Source of the DNA: Simiduia sp. 21SJ11W-1
Lineage (GTDB): Bacteria; Pseudomonadota; Gammaproteobacteria; Pseudomonadales; Cellvibrionaceae
Direction: 5' to 3'
Assembly: GCF_024138675.1 (NCBI RefSeq)
Contig: NZ_CP090959.1
Coordinates: 620,001-684,000, forward strand
DNA length: 64,000 bases
Shown here: positions 29,126 through 37,428 of the stretch, one piece after another
Numbering within the stretch: the stretch's first letter is position 1
Layout of the letters: each line of letters starts with the position of its first letter
Notes under the pieces: generated by a model
Database searches by the model: none
What the model was told of the DNA's origin: nothing
What the model saw: the letters and a program-made list of their open reading frames with translations, nothing else
Translations under genes and position numbers: made by a program

Positions 29126-29208
29126 ACTGTGGGCGCGCCATGGAGGGTGCCATTCACAACAAAAAGCGGCTCTGGTTTATATTGCGAATGCAGCCCCCTT
29201 CTTTATAA
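29038..29208 (+). pseudogene. Remnant of a TlpA-like gene start (56 codons open)
   Basis: The translation begins MVKIFLYILLSLGAFGF and continues YTNVLPDSVPAVN, which parallels MMKIYLYLLVAFCALGA and SANVLADSVPGTK of the intact TlpA-like gene at 30466. After the shared part it runs into unrelated sequence and a stop. The redox domain is gone. It probably arose by duplication and later decay, or by insertion of the serine hydrolase gene. Confidence 0.75.
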
Positions 29209-29256
29209 TCACTAGCCACAAGCCCTCACAAAAAACTTCTCCTTTTAAGGCCCAGT

Positions 29257-30366
29257 ATGCAGCTCCTGAAAAATAGTTTAAAAACATTAGTAAATATAAC
29301 AGTACGTATAAGATACTTTATTACCGTAGGTGCCCTCCTCACCATAATAGGCGGTTGTGGCGGCTCTACGGGCAACTCAAACAACAACAATGAACCTGGT
29401 ACAGTCGAGCAACAACTGCATGCGGCACTTGACGCGGCTAATATTGATACTGACTTTACGCTCATTGTTAAATCCCATAACGGCACTCAGTTCACTCATA
29501 GCCGCGGAGAGTCAACAGCAGCAACAACGTATCGTTCAGCCTCAACTGCAAAAATGGTGACCGCTTCTGTCATTCTGTGGTTAGTGGAGCAAGGTCTTAT
29601 CTCGCTTGAGGACAACCCACAGGATTATCTCGATTTTTGGCCAACTACAGGGAATCATGCTGCCATTAAATTACGACACCTGTTGAGCTTTACTTCAGGG
29701 CTGAACAATGAACCTGTCTGCTTATATTTACCTGACGCAGTTTTTTTGGATTGCATTGAAAAAATTCTTGACGACAATCCTTCTATACCTGCCCCAGGAG
29801 ACGAGTTTTATTATGCTAACACGCATTTACAAATAGCTGGCTTGATGGCCATTCACGCCAGCGGCATGGACAATTGGGAGCAGGTATTTGATTACTTCAA
29901 AGCGGGAACACAGCTGTTTACCAATGCTTCCTATGATTACCCATCCCCCAGCAATCCGCGCTTGGGGGGCGGTATGCACTGGCAAGCCAATGAGTACATT
30001 GAATTTCTTGACGCGCTTTATCATCAAAAAATTCTTTCTGGAGCTTCTGTAGAGGCCATGACCAGCGATCAAATTGGCAGTGCAAACATCGTTTACTCCC
30101 CAGTCAGTGAGTGGCCTATTGCATTAGATTGGCATTATGGTTTTGGTCAGTGGATTGAGTGCAGATCCATACCCTTTGACTGCATATCAACCTCTAGAGT
30201 ATCTAGTACAGGTGCTTATGGTGCGTACCCATTTATAGATTTTGAAAACCAATACTTTGGTATTGTTGCGCGCGAAGGCTCTCTATCAATGGCGCATAGA
30301 GGGTTTCAGCTTTGGCGTGAAGTAGAAAGCGAACTGGCTGAATGGGCAGGAAATAATAATGAATAA
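29257..30366 (+). CDS. Serine hydrolase lipoprotein, beta-lactamase/class C-like
   Basis: A 369-aa lipoprotein of the serine beta-lactamase-like superfamily. The signal ends in the lipobox IIGGC, followed by an Asn-rich linker. The catalytic motif is S96-T-A-K99 in RSASTAKMVTA; YYANTH supplies the Tyr-x-Asn motif. A typical KTG motif is not obvious. It is less GC-rich than its neighbours and lies between two copies of a duplicated sequence, which suggests acquisition. Substrate unknown; a peptidase or esterase role is as likely as antibiotic hydrolysis. Confidence 0.78.
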   Translation: MQLLKNSLKTLVNITVRIRYFITVGALLTIIGGCGGSTGNSNNNNEPGTVEQQLHAALDAANIDTDFTLIVKSHNGTQFTHSRGESTAATTYRSASTAKMVTASVILWLVEQGLISLEDNPQDYLDFWPTTGNHAAIKLRHLLSFTSGLNNEPVCLYLPDAVFLDCIEKILDDNPSIPAPGDEFYYANTHLQIAGLMAIHASGMDNWEQVFDYFKAGTQLFTNASYDYPSPSNPRLGGGMHWQANEYIEFLDALYHQKILSGASVEAMTSDQIGSANIVYSPVSEWPIALDWHYGFGQWIECRSIPFDCISTSRVSSTGAYGAYPFIDFENQYFGIVAREGSLSMAHRGFQLWREVESELAEWAGNNNE

Positions 30367-30427
30367 AATGAAACGGTAAGAAGCATCAAGTCTAAAAAAG
30401 CAACTCACCAATAAAACGATCAATTTT

Positions 30428-30556
30428 CGCGCTTGCAGCATCGGGCTATGCTTAACACCTAAAACATGATGAAAATATATTTATACCTTCTCGTGGCGTT
30501 TTGTGCGCTTGGTGCTTCTGCCAATGTGCTTGCAGATTCGGTGCCAGGTACTAAGC
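30428..30556 (+). repeat. Right copy of the ~130-bp duplication
   Basis: This copy contains the upstream region and first codons of the intact TlpA-like gene. It matches 28998-29125 over leader and signal-peptide codons. Confidence 0.85.
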
Positions 30557-30975
30557 CATTCAATTACCTTGGCAAAGATTACCACGGTAACCGCATTGAG
30601 CTCGATGATTACAAGGGCAAAGTAGTTGTTGTAAGTTTTTGGGCTACATGGTGCCCGCCCTGCATTAAAGAGCTTTCCGTGTTGGCCCAGATTCAGAAAC
30701 AAGTTGGCACTGATCATTTGCAGGTGGTTGCAGTAAGTCATAAAAATTCGAGAAAAGTATTTTCCGAAGTGGCCAAAAGTTTTGATCAGATTCCGGTAAA
30801 GTTTACCTTTGATAAACGCTCCTATGTGGCAAACGCCTACGGGCTGAAAGCGTTGCCTTATATGTTAATCATCGGGCGCGACGGCATTGTAAAGTCAAAG
30901 TATGTGGGTTACAGAGAAGATCAGATTCACCTGTGGGTAGACGAGCTCAATGCGCTTTTGGCCACAGCACCCTGA
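30466..30975 (+). CDS. TlpA-like thioredoxin-fold protein
   Basis: A 169-aa periplasmic thiol-disulfide protein. A signal peptide ending in VLADS is followed by the TlpA/AhpC-TSA fold with FNYLGKDYHGNRIELDDYKGK, the redox motif C63-P-P-C66 in FWATWCPPCIKEL and the cis-Pro segment ALPYMLIIG. Such proteins reduce disulfides, for example in cytochrome maturation. There is no cytochrome gene nearby, so the partner is unknown. ATG ATG at 30466-30471 leaves two possible starts. Confidence 0.88.
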   Translation: MMKIYLYLLVAFCALGASANVLADSVPGTKPFNYLGKDYHGNRIELDDYKGKVVVVSFWATWCPPCIKELSVLAQIQKQVGTDHLQVVAVSHKNSRKVFSEVAKSFDQIPVKFTFDKRSYVANAYGLKALPYMLIIGRDGIVKSKYVGYREDQIHLWVDELNALLATAP

Positions 30976-31016
30976 TGTTGGGTTTAGGGTGGTTTAACCT
31001 CTGGTTTGGTTAGCCT

Positions 31017-31058
31017 GGGCTGATCTATGTGGGCTGATCCATGTGCGCTGACCTGCGT
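31017..31058 (+). repeat. Three tandem 14-bp units
   Basis: GGGCTGATCTATGT, GGGCTGATCCATGT and GCGCTGACCTGCGT lie in a row after the TlpA-like gene. The third unit is diverged. Confidence 0.8.
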
Positions 31059-31117
31059 GAAGTGGCCTTGGCAACAGGGCCTTCCTTGTCATATTAATTC
31101 GCGCCTTTTTCAGTAGT

Positions 31118-32080
31118 TTAATGATGATGCCCGTGCTCCATCATCGCGCTTATCCGCTGTTTTTGTTCTTGAGTTAATACATTTTCTTGTACTGCTGCGT
31201 AATCCAGCCAGGCAGATACCGCTGCTTGATTAATGGCCTGTTGGCCGCGGGGCAGGGCGGCCTTCACGCGCTTGGCGCCGCGCGCGCAGGCCGCTTTCAG
31301 CTGCTTTTCTTGCTTGCCGGAAAGGTTGGCAATCCAGGCGTGGCCGCCAAGCGCGTTGTTGCAACCATTGGGTGTGGCTATGTCTAACCCGCGCGCGGTG
31401 ACAAGGCTCGCCCCCTGGCTCCAGCTAATGGGCAGGCCCAGTTTCCGGTAGGGCAGGGTGCGATCATAATTGGCAAATACACCATCTGGGTTTTCGGTTT
31501 CTGTCCAAACGTGCACCATGGCCAGGCGGTAGCGGTTGTCGCCTTTGCTGAAGTAGTTGTCGTTCATCCACCACTTCGCCAGCGTGCGTACAAAGGGCCT
31601 GTCTTCTGTTGCGGCATTAATGGCTGCCAAAAAATTGTGCACATGCCATGCGTCTTTTGGCCCGGCAAAGCCCGCGGGTACTGGCTCGTGTTCGCCAATA
31701 CGCACCACAAAGGCCACGCCCGTTAAGGTTTTTTTGCCGTTTAGGGTGGCGTACATCAGGTTGTTTGGTTGAGAGAAATCCAGCAAATCGCCGCTCACAT
31801 AGTCGGGCGCGCTGGGGTTGTGAAAATGCTGGCCCATCAAGGGTTCTTCGCCGCCAAAAGGCTCCCAGCCGGCGGCAATGGCCGCGTCGTAATCCTGCCA
31901 TTTTGAAGCTGCACGATTAACCTCGGCAATTTGTGCAGGCAGTAATTCGCGCCAGTTATCCGGCTCGGGCTGTGCCGCTACCGGGTGGTGGGCGGCTGTT
32001 GTGGGTGCACTGATAGGCTGGTAGGTGCAGCCTGTGATTAACAAGCCTGCAAGTGCTACCCTTGATAGGTATGTGCGCAT
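31118..32080 (-). CDS. Hypothetical lipoprotein with His-rich motifs
   Basis: A 320-aa protein I cannot assign. The lipobox LLITGC follows MRTYLSRVALAG. The mature part has several His motifs (GQHFHNP, AWHVHNF, MVHVWTE) and ends in EHGHHH, so metal binding is conceivable. Near the N-terminus is a helix EVNRAASKWQDYDAAIAAG. The ATG at 32080 has AAGGA seven bases upstream. It is convergent with the TlpA-like gene and stands alone. Confidence 0.6.
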   Translation of the reverse strand: MRTYLSRVALAGLLITGCTYQPISAPTTAAHHPVAAQPEPDNWRELLPAQIAEVNRAASKWQDYDAAIAAGWEPFGGEEPLMGQHFHNPSAPDYVSGDLLDFSQPNNLMYATLNGKKTLTGVAFVVRIGEHEPVPAGFAGPKDAWHVHNFLAAINAATEDRPFVRTLAKWWMNDNYFSKGDNRYRLAMVHVWTETENPDGVFANYDRTLPYRKLGLPISWSQGASLVTARGLDIATPNGCNNALGGHAWIANLSGKQEKQLKAACARGAKRVKAALPRGQQAINQAAVSAWLDYAAVQENVLTQEQKQRISAMMEHGHHH

Positions 32081-32128
32081 AGCGTGTTCCTTATTCGGCA
32101 TGCCTCTGGTGCTAGATGAAAACCTAGC

Positions 32129-32164
32129 AAAGTTGGGCTTTAAACAAAAGTTGGGCTTTAAACA
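32129..32164. repeat. Perfect 18-bp tandem duplication
   Basis: AAAGTTGGGCTTTAAACA occurs twice without interruption; a third partial copy follows near 32174. A small hairpin TTGGGC...GCCCAA lies at 32177-32195. Confidence 0.9.
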
Positions 32165-32281
32165 AAAGGAACAAATTGGGCTTTTTGTGGCCCAAGCAAG
32201 GCTCGCTGAAATTGTGCAAGCCCTGCGGACTTAAACCGAAGGTCGCTCTATTGCGTAATTGCTGGGAGGGTGTCGCACTGC

Positions 32282-32337
<56 letters not shown>

Positions 32338-32378
32338 AGGGCAGCGTGGCTATATATACATAAGTAGAAGGAGTAGGT

Positions 32379-32792
32379 ATGAAAACCGGTTCATTTTTGA
32401 AGGCAGCTCTCGGGGCCCTGGCCTTGGTGTGCGGTATGTCTACGGCAACCGCTGGGGTGGTAGAAGATTGCCAGCCAGGGGCGAGCGTGGATGCCAGCCA
32501 CGCGTGTGACACCTACATTGAGGGCTTTATTGCTGGCGCCCTGCTAACGGATGCAGCCATTGTGGAGTCGCTGGAGCGCTCTGAGGGTTCGGCTTTTATG
32601 GACCGGGCCTACCGCACGCGCCTGGGTCAAAAGCCGGTGCCGCCCACCTATCTGGCATCCTTCTGTTTGCCGGAGCAGCCAATTGATGCGATGGTAAAAG
32701 AGATTCGTGGCCACCTGCTTAAGGCCAAGCCCAGTCGAAACATTGGCGTGGTGATTTACGATGTCCTGAAAAAGCATTACCCCTGTAGTTAG
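32379..32792 (+). CDS. Rap1a/Tai immunity-like exported protein
   Basis: A 137-aa exported protein with signal peptide ending TATAG. The mature domain carries the pattern of Rap1a/Tai proteins (type VI secretion immunity family): an early Cys, then ACDTYIEGFIAGAL, FCLPEQ and a final KKHYPC, so two disulfides are likely. No toxin gene lies nearby, so immunity to an incoming toxin is only inference. AAGGAG lies eight bases before the ATG, and an eight-unit heptamer repeat is upstream. Confidence 0.75.
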   Translation: MKTGSFLKAALGALALVCGMSTATAGVVEDCQPGASVDASHACDTYIEGFIAGALLTDAAIVESLERSEGSAFMDRAYRTRLGQKPVPPTYLASFCLPEQPIDAMVKEIRGHLLKAKPSRNIGVVIYDVLKKHYPCS

Positions 32793-32807
32793 TATTCGCC
32801 ATAATCC

Positions 32808-32834
32808 AAAAGCCGGCCAGAGCGCCGGTTTTTT
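32808..32834 (+). terminator. Rho-independent terminator after the Rap1a/Tai-like gene
   Basis: AAAAGCCGGC and GCCGGTTTTT form a stem with one G-T pair around a short loop, followed by T. Confidence 0.75.
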
Positions 32835-32974
32835 ATGCCCTACGATCCCGCGCGTGCCTGTGTTACCTTTGGGCTCAAGTAGATCCGCAGTGCAACGGAA
32901 TGTATTGCGGTGTGCGCCAGTCGAAACCGCGGCCGAAATGGTACCGGCTGGCTTAACCTGACGAAGGCGACCAG

Positions 32975-34018
32975 ATGCTGCTCGCGATATATATTGCCAT
33001 TTCACTGGTGTTTTCTTTTGCGTGCTCAGTTTTTGAAGCGGTATTACTGAGCGTGAACAGCGCCTACATTTCGCTGATGGAAAAGCGCGGCCAGCCGGCG
33101 GGGGCTTTACTGAAATCACTCAAGGCCGATGTATCCAAACCGCTCGCGGCTATTCTTACCCTCAATACTATCGCCCATACAGTAGGTGCCGCTGGCGCCG
33201 GAGCCGAGGCCGCCAAGCTTTTTGGCAGTGCCTATGTGGGGGTTATTTCAGCAGTACTTACCCTGCTGATTCTTGTTTTTTCTGAAATCATCCCGAAAAC
33301 CCTCGGCGCCACTTACTGGCGCAAGCTTGCGCCACTTACCGCGCACTGCCTTAAGTATTTGATTATTGTGCTTTACCCCTTTGTAAAACTCTCAGATAAA
33401 ATTACCGGTGGAATTTCCGGTGAGCCCACGCTCAACGGTTTCAGCCGCGAAGAGTTTGCGGCAATGGCAGAAATAAGTACTCAAGCGGGCCAGCTGGCCA
33501 AGCAGGAATCACGCCTGCTGCGCAGCCTGATGAAGCTCCGTAACCTGCGCGTAAAAGATGCAATGACACCACGCACGGTAATTTTTTCACTTTCGGAAGA
33601 TTTAACGGTAGAGGAATATTTCCACAAGTACGACAAGGTAAACTTCAGTCGCGTGCCTATTTTTGACGGCGATCGTGAAAAAGTTACAGGCTTTGTGTTT
33701 CGTAACGATCTGCTATTGGCTCAAGCGCGTGGCAATGGTGAAAACCCGCTGCAAAATTACTGCCGGGAGCTGCCGGCATTGATTGGCACAACCTCACTGT
33801 TGCATGCGTTGAATGAGATGCTGGGCCAGCGCGTGCACATCATGCTGGTGGTGAGTGAGTACGGCGGCGTAGAAGGTATTCTCACCCTGGAGGATGTTAT
33901 GGAAACCATGCTCGGCTTTGAAATTGTGGATGAAAAAGATAAAGCTGTTGATATGCAAAAGGAAGCAAAGCGCCTGTGGCGCCGAAGGGCGGGCAAAAAA
34001 AGTACTGCACCAGAATAA
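32975..34018 (+). CDS. CNNM/CBS-domain membrane protein (CorC/HlyC-like)
   Basis: A 347-aa inner-membrane protein of the DUF21/CNNM family linked to Mg or Co transport. Three to four membrane segments (residues 1-140, including TLLILVFSEIIPKTLGA) are followed by a CBS pair (VKDAMTPRTVIFSL, MLVVSEYGGVEGILTLEDVMETML). The usual C-terminal CorC-HlyC domain is absent. The stop is followed at once by the terminator that holds structured element copy 1. Confidence 0.88.
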   Translation: MLLAIYIAISLVFSFACSVFEAVLLSVNSAYISLMEKRGQPAGALLKSLKADVSKPLAAILTLNTIAHTVGAAGAGAEAAKLFGSAYVGVISAVLTLLILVFSEIIPKTLGATYWRKLAPLTAHCLKYLIIVLYPFVKLSDKITGGISGEPTLNGFSREEFAAMAEISTQAGQLAKQESRLLRSLMKLRNLRVKDAMTPRTVIFSLSEDLTVEEYFHKYDKVNFSRVPIFDGDREKVTGFVFRNDLLLAQARGNGENPLQNYCRELPALIGTTSLLHALNEMLGQRVHIMLVVSEYGGVEGILTLEDVMETMLGFEIVDEKDKAVDMQKEAKRLWRRRAGKKSTAPE

Positions 34019-34424
34019 AAAAAGGCCTCTTGCGGGCACTGCTGACCCACAAAGCTACAGGCATGGAATATGGGGCGGAGTTTGTGACCGTCACCCGCAT
34101 GGGTTTAAGCGCCCGCTGGCAAAGCAAGGCTTTGCGAGTGCTTAAACGCCTACATGCTGTGCTTGTAGGCAGGCCCCGAAGGGCGGGTGTCGAGACTACA
34201 TGGGTTTGACAAACGTTTGCGAAGCGCAGCTTTGCGTGCCGTCATACGCCAAGAGCTTTGCTCGCAGGCCGGTCCCGAAGGGTATTTACGTCGTGTCACA
34301 AACTGCGCCGCAGATTTCATGTCCAGACATCGCTTAGAAACTCTACGATATAGGTAGTTTCAACGACTGTCTTCCAAGGACACTTAAATTATGGGACAGC
34401 AATGCCCTTGCGGGGCCTTTTTAT
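34018..34424. terminator. Bidirectional terminator split by a structured insertion
   Basis: The outer parts AAAAAAAGGCC (34017 on) and GGCCTTTTT (34414-34422) can pair; without the insertion they form a hairpin between two convergent genes. The insertion lies in the loop and 3' arm. Whether termination still works is unknown. Confidence 0.65.
34037..34404. mobile_element. Miniature structured element, copy 1 (368 bp, non-coding)
   Basis: Terminal inverted repeats CACTGCTGACCCA (left) and TGGGACAGCAATG (right) match at 11 of 13 positions. Flanks CTCTTGCGGG and CCCTTGCGGG look like a 10-bp target duplication with one change. Inside, GGGGCGGAGTTTGTGAC pairs with GTCACAAACTGCGCC, and CACCCGC pairs with GCGGGTG. 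Compared with copy 2 at 63400, it has two extra hairpin-rich blocks (about 34096-34182 and 34202-34280). No protein is encoded. It is a non-autonomous transposon by appearance. Confidence 0.8.
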
Positions 34425-35425
34425 TAATCAACAAACAGCCCGAGCAGCTGTTTGTTCCACACACCTTCAGTTGAGGTGTCGCCTTCCCATTTGGCTTGTT
34501 CTGCTTTCAGGTAAGCGATGGTTTCTGGTGTTTGAATATCACCAATGGCCTTTAGCGCTACCGCACGATCTTGCCACTGGCGGCCAGATTCGTGCAGTTT
34601 TTTCAGGTCTTCAAAGGCGGTAGCTTTACCTACCATGCCCATGCCAGAGATAGCCGCCAGGCGAATGTACTCGGCCTTATGGCTGCTTAACTCTTTAAGT
34701 GCGGCCAAGGCATTAGGGTTGTTTGAAAAGCCCAGCTCGTACACTTTTTGATAGGCGCTGTCTTCATCAGTGTTAATGCTGGCGTGAACTTCTTTCACAA
34801 GCTTTTCAACTTCGGCATCTGTGAGCTGATTGTTGAACAGCACGCCATTGATTTTGGCGGCCACTTCCTTAACCAACAGTTCCTGCGGCTGGTTGATGGT
34901 GGCTTCAATCAGGGGCTCTTCTGTGAGTGTCCAAATGGGTACTTTGGCGCGCTTGATCATGGCGCCAATACGGTAGGTCTCACCCTGGTGAGTCAGATCC
35001 AGCTTGGCGCTAGCAATCATTACCAAAGGCGCAAAGCCGTTAGAGCGGTGCACAATGGTGTCGTAAGAAATCAGTTTCAGCGCATCGGCGGCTTGGCCAT
35101 CAAAGGTAACGGGCATGGCGCGGGCCTGAACTTCGTTTTTCAAAGCATTTAAGAAAAACTCAGACATATCGATATTTTTAGCGTTTTGCTGATAGTAATA
35201 ATTCAGTAGCGGGCCCTTGGCGTGCACGCCCTCGGCAGGCAGCTGATGGCTGTAGCTGAGTTGAACGGGGGTATCTTGATCTGCTGAAACAAACGCTGTT
35301 TCAGAGGGTGCCGGGGTATCAATTTCCGCTTGAAAAGGGGCAATGGTACAGGCTTGGGTTAGCGCGATAAGCCCGCTCAAGCTAAGCAGTTTAATGGCCT
35401 TTAGTTGGCTGTTTGGCAAGTGCAT
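34424..35425 (-). CDS. Hypothetical lipoprotein with HEAT-like repeats
   Basis: A 333-aa protein with lipobox LTQAC, so probably membrane-anchored. The middle (about 60-210) is a beta-rich region with SYSHQLPAEGVHAKG and SAKLDLTHQGETYRIG. The C-terminal third contains helical repeats (ALAALKELSSHKAEYIRLAAI, AFEDLKKLHESGRQWQDRAVALKAI) of HEAT type. No known family came to mind. The ATG is preceded by AAAGGAG. It ends at the split terminator with element copy 1. Confidence 0.65.
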   Translation of the reverse strand: MHLPNSQLKAIKLLSLSGLIALTQACTIAPFQAEIDTPAPSETAFVSADQDTPVQLSYSHQLPAEGVHAKGPLLNYYYQQNAKNIDMSEFFLNALKNEVQARAMPVTFDGQAADALKLISYDTIVHRSNGFAPLVMIASAKLDLTHQGETYRIGAMIKRAKVPIWTLTEEPLIEATINQPQELLVKEVAAKINGVLFNNQLTDAEVEKLVKEVHASINTDEDSAYQKVYELGFSNNPNALAALKELSSHKAEYIRLAAISGMGMVGKATAFEDLKKLHESGRQWQDRAVALKAIGDIQTPETIAYLKAEQAKWEGDTSTEGVWNKQLLGLFVD

Positions 35426-35737
35426 ACAATCTCCTTTAGTTATGGTTATGTTCCTTGCGCGCTAGCCTATCAGGCTTTCTTTGAGTGCTCACCTGGTAAA
35501 TCTTCTGGCTCTGTATAAAAAATGGCCGCTCTGTTCTCTGCAGGTACAGGCCAGAGGAATTGGTGGGTTTTTTTACCAAAAATGAGGTTTTTCTGGCATG
35601 TTTGAAATGTTTTTGGCTATTTTTTGGTGAAACCTTTTGCCTTGCTTTAGCCAGCATTTATCTCGGCTAGACGCAATTTTTACTGTGCACCTACACCTAC
35701 TGCTACACCTTTAAAGGGTGCTTATTTAGCTGAGGGG
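35426..35737. other. Gene-free stretch between the HEAT lipoprotein and modC
   Basis: This 312-base AT-rich gap should hold the promoter of the lipoprotein gene. It contains short repeats such as TTTTTTACCAAAAA and TTTTTTGGTGAAA. I saw no gene. Confidence 0.6.
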
Positions 35738-36766
35738 CTAGCGCCCGAGCAGCGCCGTGCTTTTTACTTGGGCAAATACTTTTTGCCCTTGTTTGAGTTG
35801 CAGGTGTGCAGCCGAATAGCTTGAAACCTGGGCGATAAGGGTTTGGTTGCCAAGGGCGAGGTGTACTTGCTGAATACCTTGCACCGGCGCTTCCAGGGTT
35901 TTAATGGTGGCCGCCAGAATGTTAACAATGGAGCTGTCGGTTGCGCGGGTGAGCGCCAGGCTTACATCGCGTGCATCTATGGCAAGGTAGGGCGTTTGGG
36001 TTTCGGGTGTGGCGGCAACGCGTAACGTTTGGCCGTCTGCAAGGGTAAATGATTGCAGGCCTTGGTACTCGCTTGCAGGTTGTGGTGTGCCCTGCAGTAC
36101 GCTGAACTGATGCCCCCGCTGGTTTGTGAGCAGCGGGTGGTTTAACAGTTCTGCCACAGGCCCGCTCACCGAGCTTTGGCCATCTACCAATACCAGGTAG
36201 TCTGCCAGTGCCAACAGTTCATCCAGTTGATGCGTAACCAACAGCACCGGTTGTGTGCGCGCTATGTTTTTAATGTAGGGCAGCAGTGCCTGCCTGCGCT
36301 TTTTATCCAGCCCGTTAAAGGGTTCATCTAATAGCAGGGCACTGGCGGGTTTAAGCAGCGCGCGTGCCAGTGCGACACGCTGTTGTTCACCACCGGAAAG
36401 TTGGCGGGCAGGTTGTGCGAGCAGTGGCGTTAAATTTAATAGCTCACATACGGTTTGCCATTGGGTGGGGTTAATGGTGTGTGTGCCCAGGCGAATATTG
36501 CTTTGTGCATTTAAGTGCGCAAGCAGCCTGGGCTCTTGAAACACCATGGCAAGGTTGCGCGCGCGTGGGCTGAGTGAGTGCGTGCCTTCCTGCCAGGTTT
36601 GCCCGCCAAATTTTACGGTGCCAGGTTGTGGGCCCGTGCCTGCTAAGGCGTGCAGCAAGGTAGATTTGCCGCTGCCTGAGGCGCCGAATACAACACTCAC
36701 GCCACGGGTTGGAAGCGCAAGGCTATGTTGGCAGCGGGGGCCTGTAAATTGAATATGCCAGTTCAT
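35738..36766 (-). CDS. modC: Molybdate ABC transporter ATP-binding protein ModC
   Basis: The ATPase of the molybdate importer, 342 aa. It has Walker A GASGSGKSTL, the signature LSGGEQQRVALARAL, Walker B LLLDEPFNGLD and a switch His in VTHQLDE. The C-terminal part (from about 290) resembles a TOBE/MOP molybdate-binding domain (SIVNILAATIKTLEAPVQGIQ). Its ATG overlaps the modB stop by four bases. The order modABC is normal. Confidence 0.94.
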   Translation of the reverse strand: MNWHIQFTGPRCQHSLALPTRGVSVVFGASGSGKSTLLHALAGTGPQPGTVKFGGQTWQEGTHSLSPRARNLAMVFQEPRLLAHLNAQSNIRLGTHTINPTQWQTVCELLNLTPLLAQPARQLSGGEQQRVALARALLKPASALLLDEPFNGLDKKRRQALLPYIKNIARTQPVLLVTHQLDELLALADYLVLVDGQSSVSGPVAELLNHPLLTNQRGHQFSVLQGTPQPASEYQGLQSFTLADGQTLRVAATPETQTPYLAIDARDVSLALTRATDSSIVNILAATIKTLEAPVQGIQQVHLALGNQTLIAQVSSYSAAHLQLKQGQKVFAQVKSTALLGR

Positions 36767-37428
36767 GGTTTTTGCCTGCGCCCGTAAATAACGAGTAGTG
36801 CGGTAACGGCAATGACCAGCATCACGAGCGACAGCTTGTGTGCTTCATGGTATTGCAAACCTTCAACGGCATCGAAAATGGCAATAGAGGCCACTTGGGT
36901 TTCGCCGGGCAAATTGCCGCCAATCATGAGCACCACACCAAACTCACCCAAGGTGTGTGCAAAACCCAGCACCGCCGCCCCAATAAAACCCCGTGCACAC
37001 AGCGGTGCCACCACGTGGCGAAAGCACCCCACCGTTGAAAGGCCCTGCACACGGGCCATGTGTAAAAGTTTGTGATCAAGCTGGGCGAAGGCGGCTTGCA
37101 GTGGCTGCACAACGAACGGCAGCGAATAAATCATCGAGCCAATGACCAAGCCTGTAAAACTGAAGGCCAGTGGTTGGCCGGTGCTGCTGAGCCATTGGCT
37201 GCCGGGCCAGTAATTGGGCGAGAAGGCCAGCAATAAATAAAAGCCGATCACGGTAGGCGGCAATACCAGCGGGAGTGCCACGCACACTTCGGCAATACGC
37301 CCGGCCCAGCTGCGCGATTGGTGCAACCACCAGGCAAGTGGTGTGGCGAGTACTATGAGTAGCACCGTGGTTACTGTGGCCAGTTGCAGGCTCAGCGCAA
37401 TGGCGGCCCAGGCATTAGCGCTTAGCAT
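36763..37428 (-). CDS. modB: Molybdate ABC transporter permease ModB
   Basis: An inner-membrane permease of 221 aa with about five membrane segments. It has the coupling motif HTLGEFGVVLMIGGNLPGET, typical of ModB. It imports molybdate delivered by ModA using ATP hydrolysis by ModC. It overlaps modA by 14 bases and modC by four, so the three are translated together. Confidence 0.94.
   Translation of the reverse strand: MLSANAWAAIALSLQLATVTTVLLIVLATPLAWWLHQSRSWAGRIAEVCVALPLVLPPTVIGFYLLLAFSPNYWPGSQWLSSTGQPLAFSFTGLVIGSMIYSLPFVVQPLQAAFAQLDHKLLHMARVQGLSTVGCFRHVVAPLCARGFIGAAVLGFAHTLGEFGVVLMIGGNLPGETQVASIAIFDAVEGLQYHEAHKLSLVMLVIAVTALLVIYGRRQKP

Noticed and set aside
29257-30366. Antibiotic resistance beta-lactamase
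   Set aside because: It has SxxK and YxN motifs but no clear KTG and no mobile resistance context; many such lipoproteins are peptidases or esterases.
32025-32234. 69-codon frame with a repeated peptide LGFKQK over the 18-bp tandem repeat
   Set aside because: It overlaps the start of the minus-strand lipoprotein gene and lacks a ribosome site; the repeat explains the peptide.
34021-34210. Short open frames inside structured element copy 1
   Set aside because: Frames are not kept between the two copies; conservation follows hairpins and ends rather than codons.
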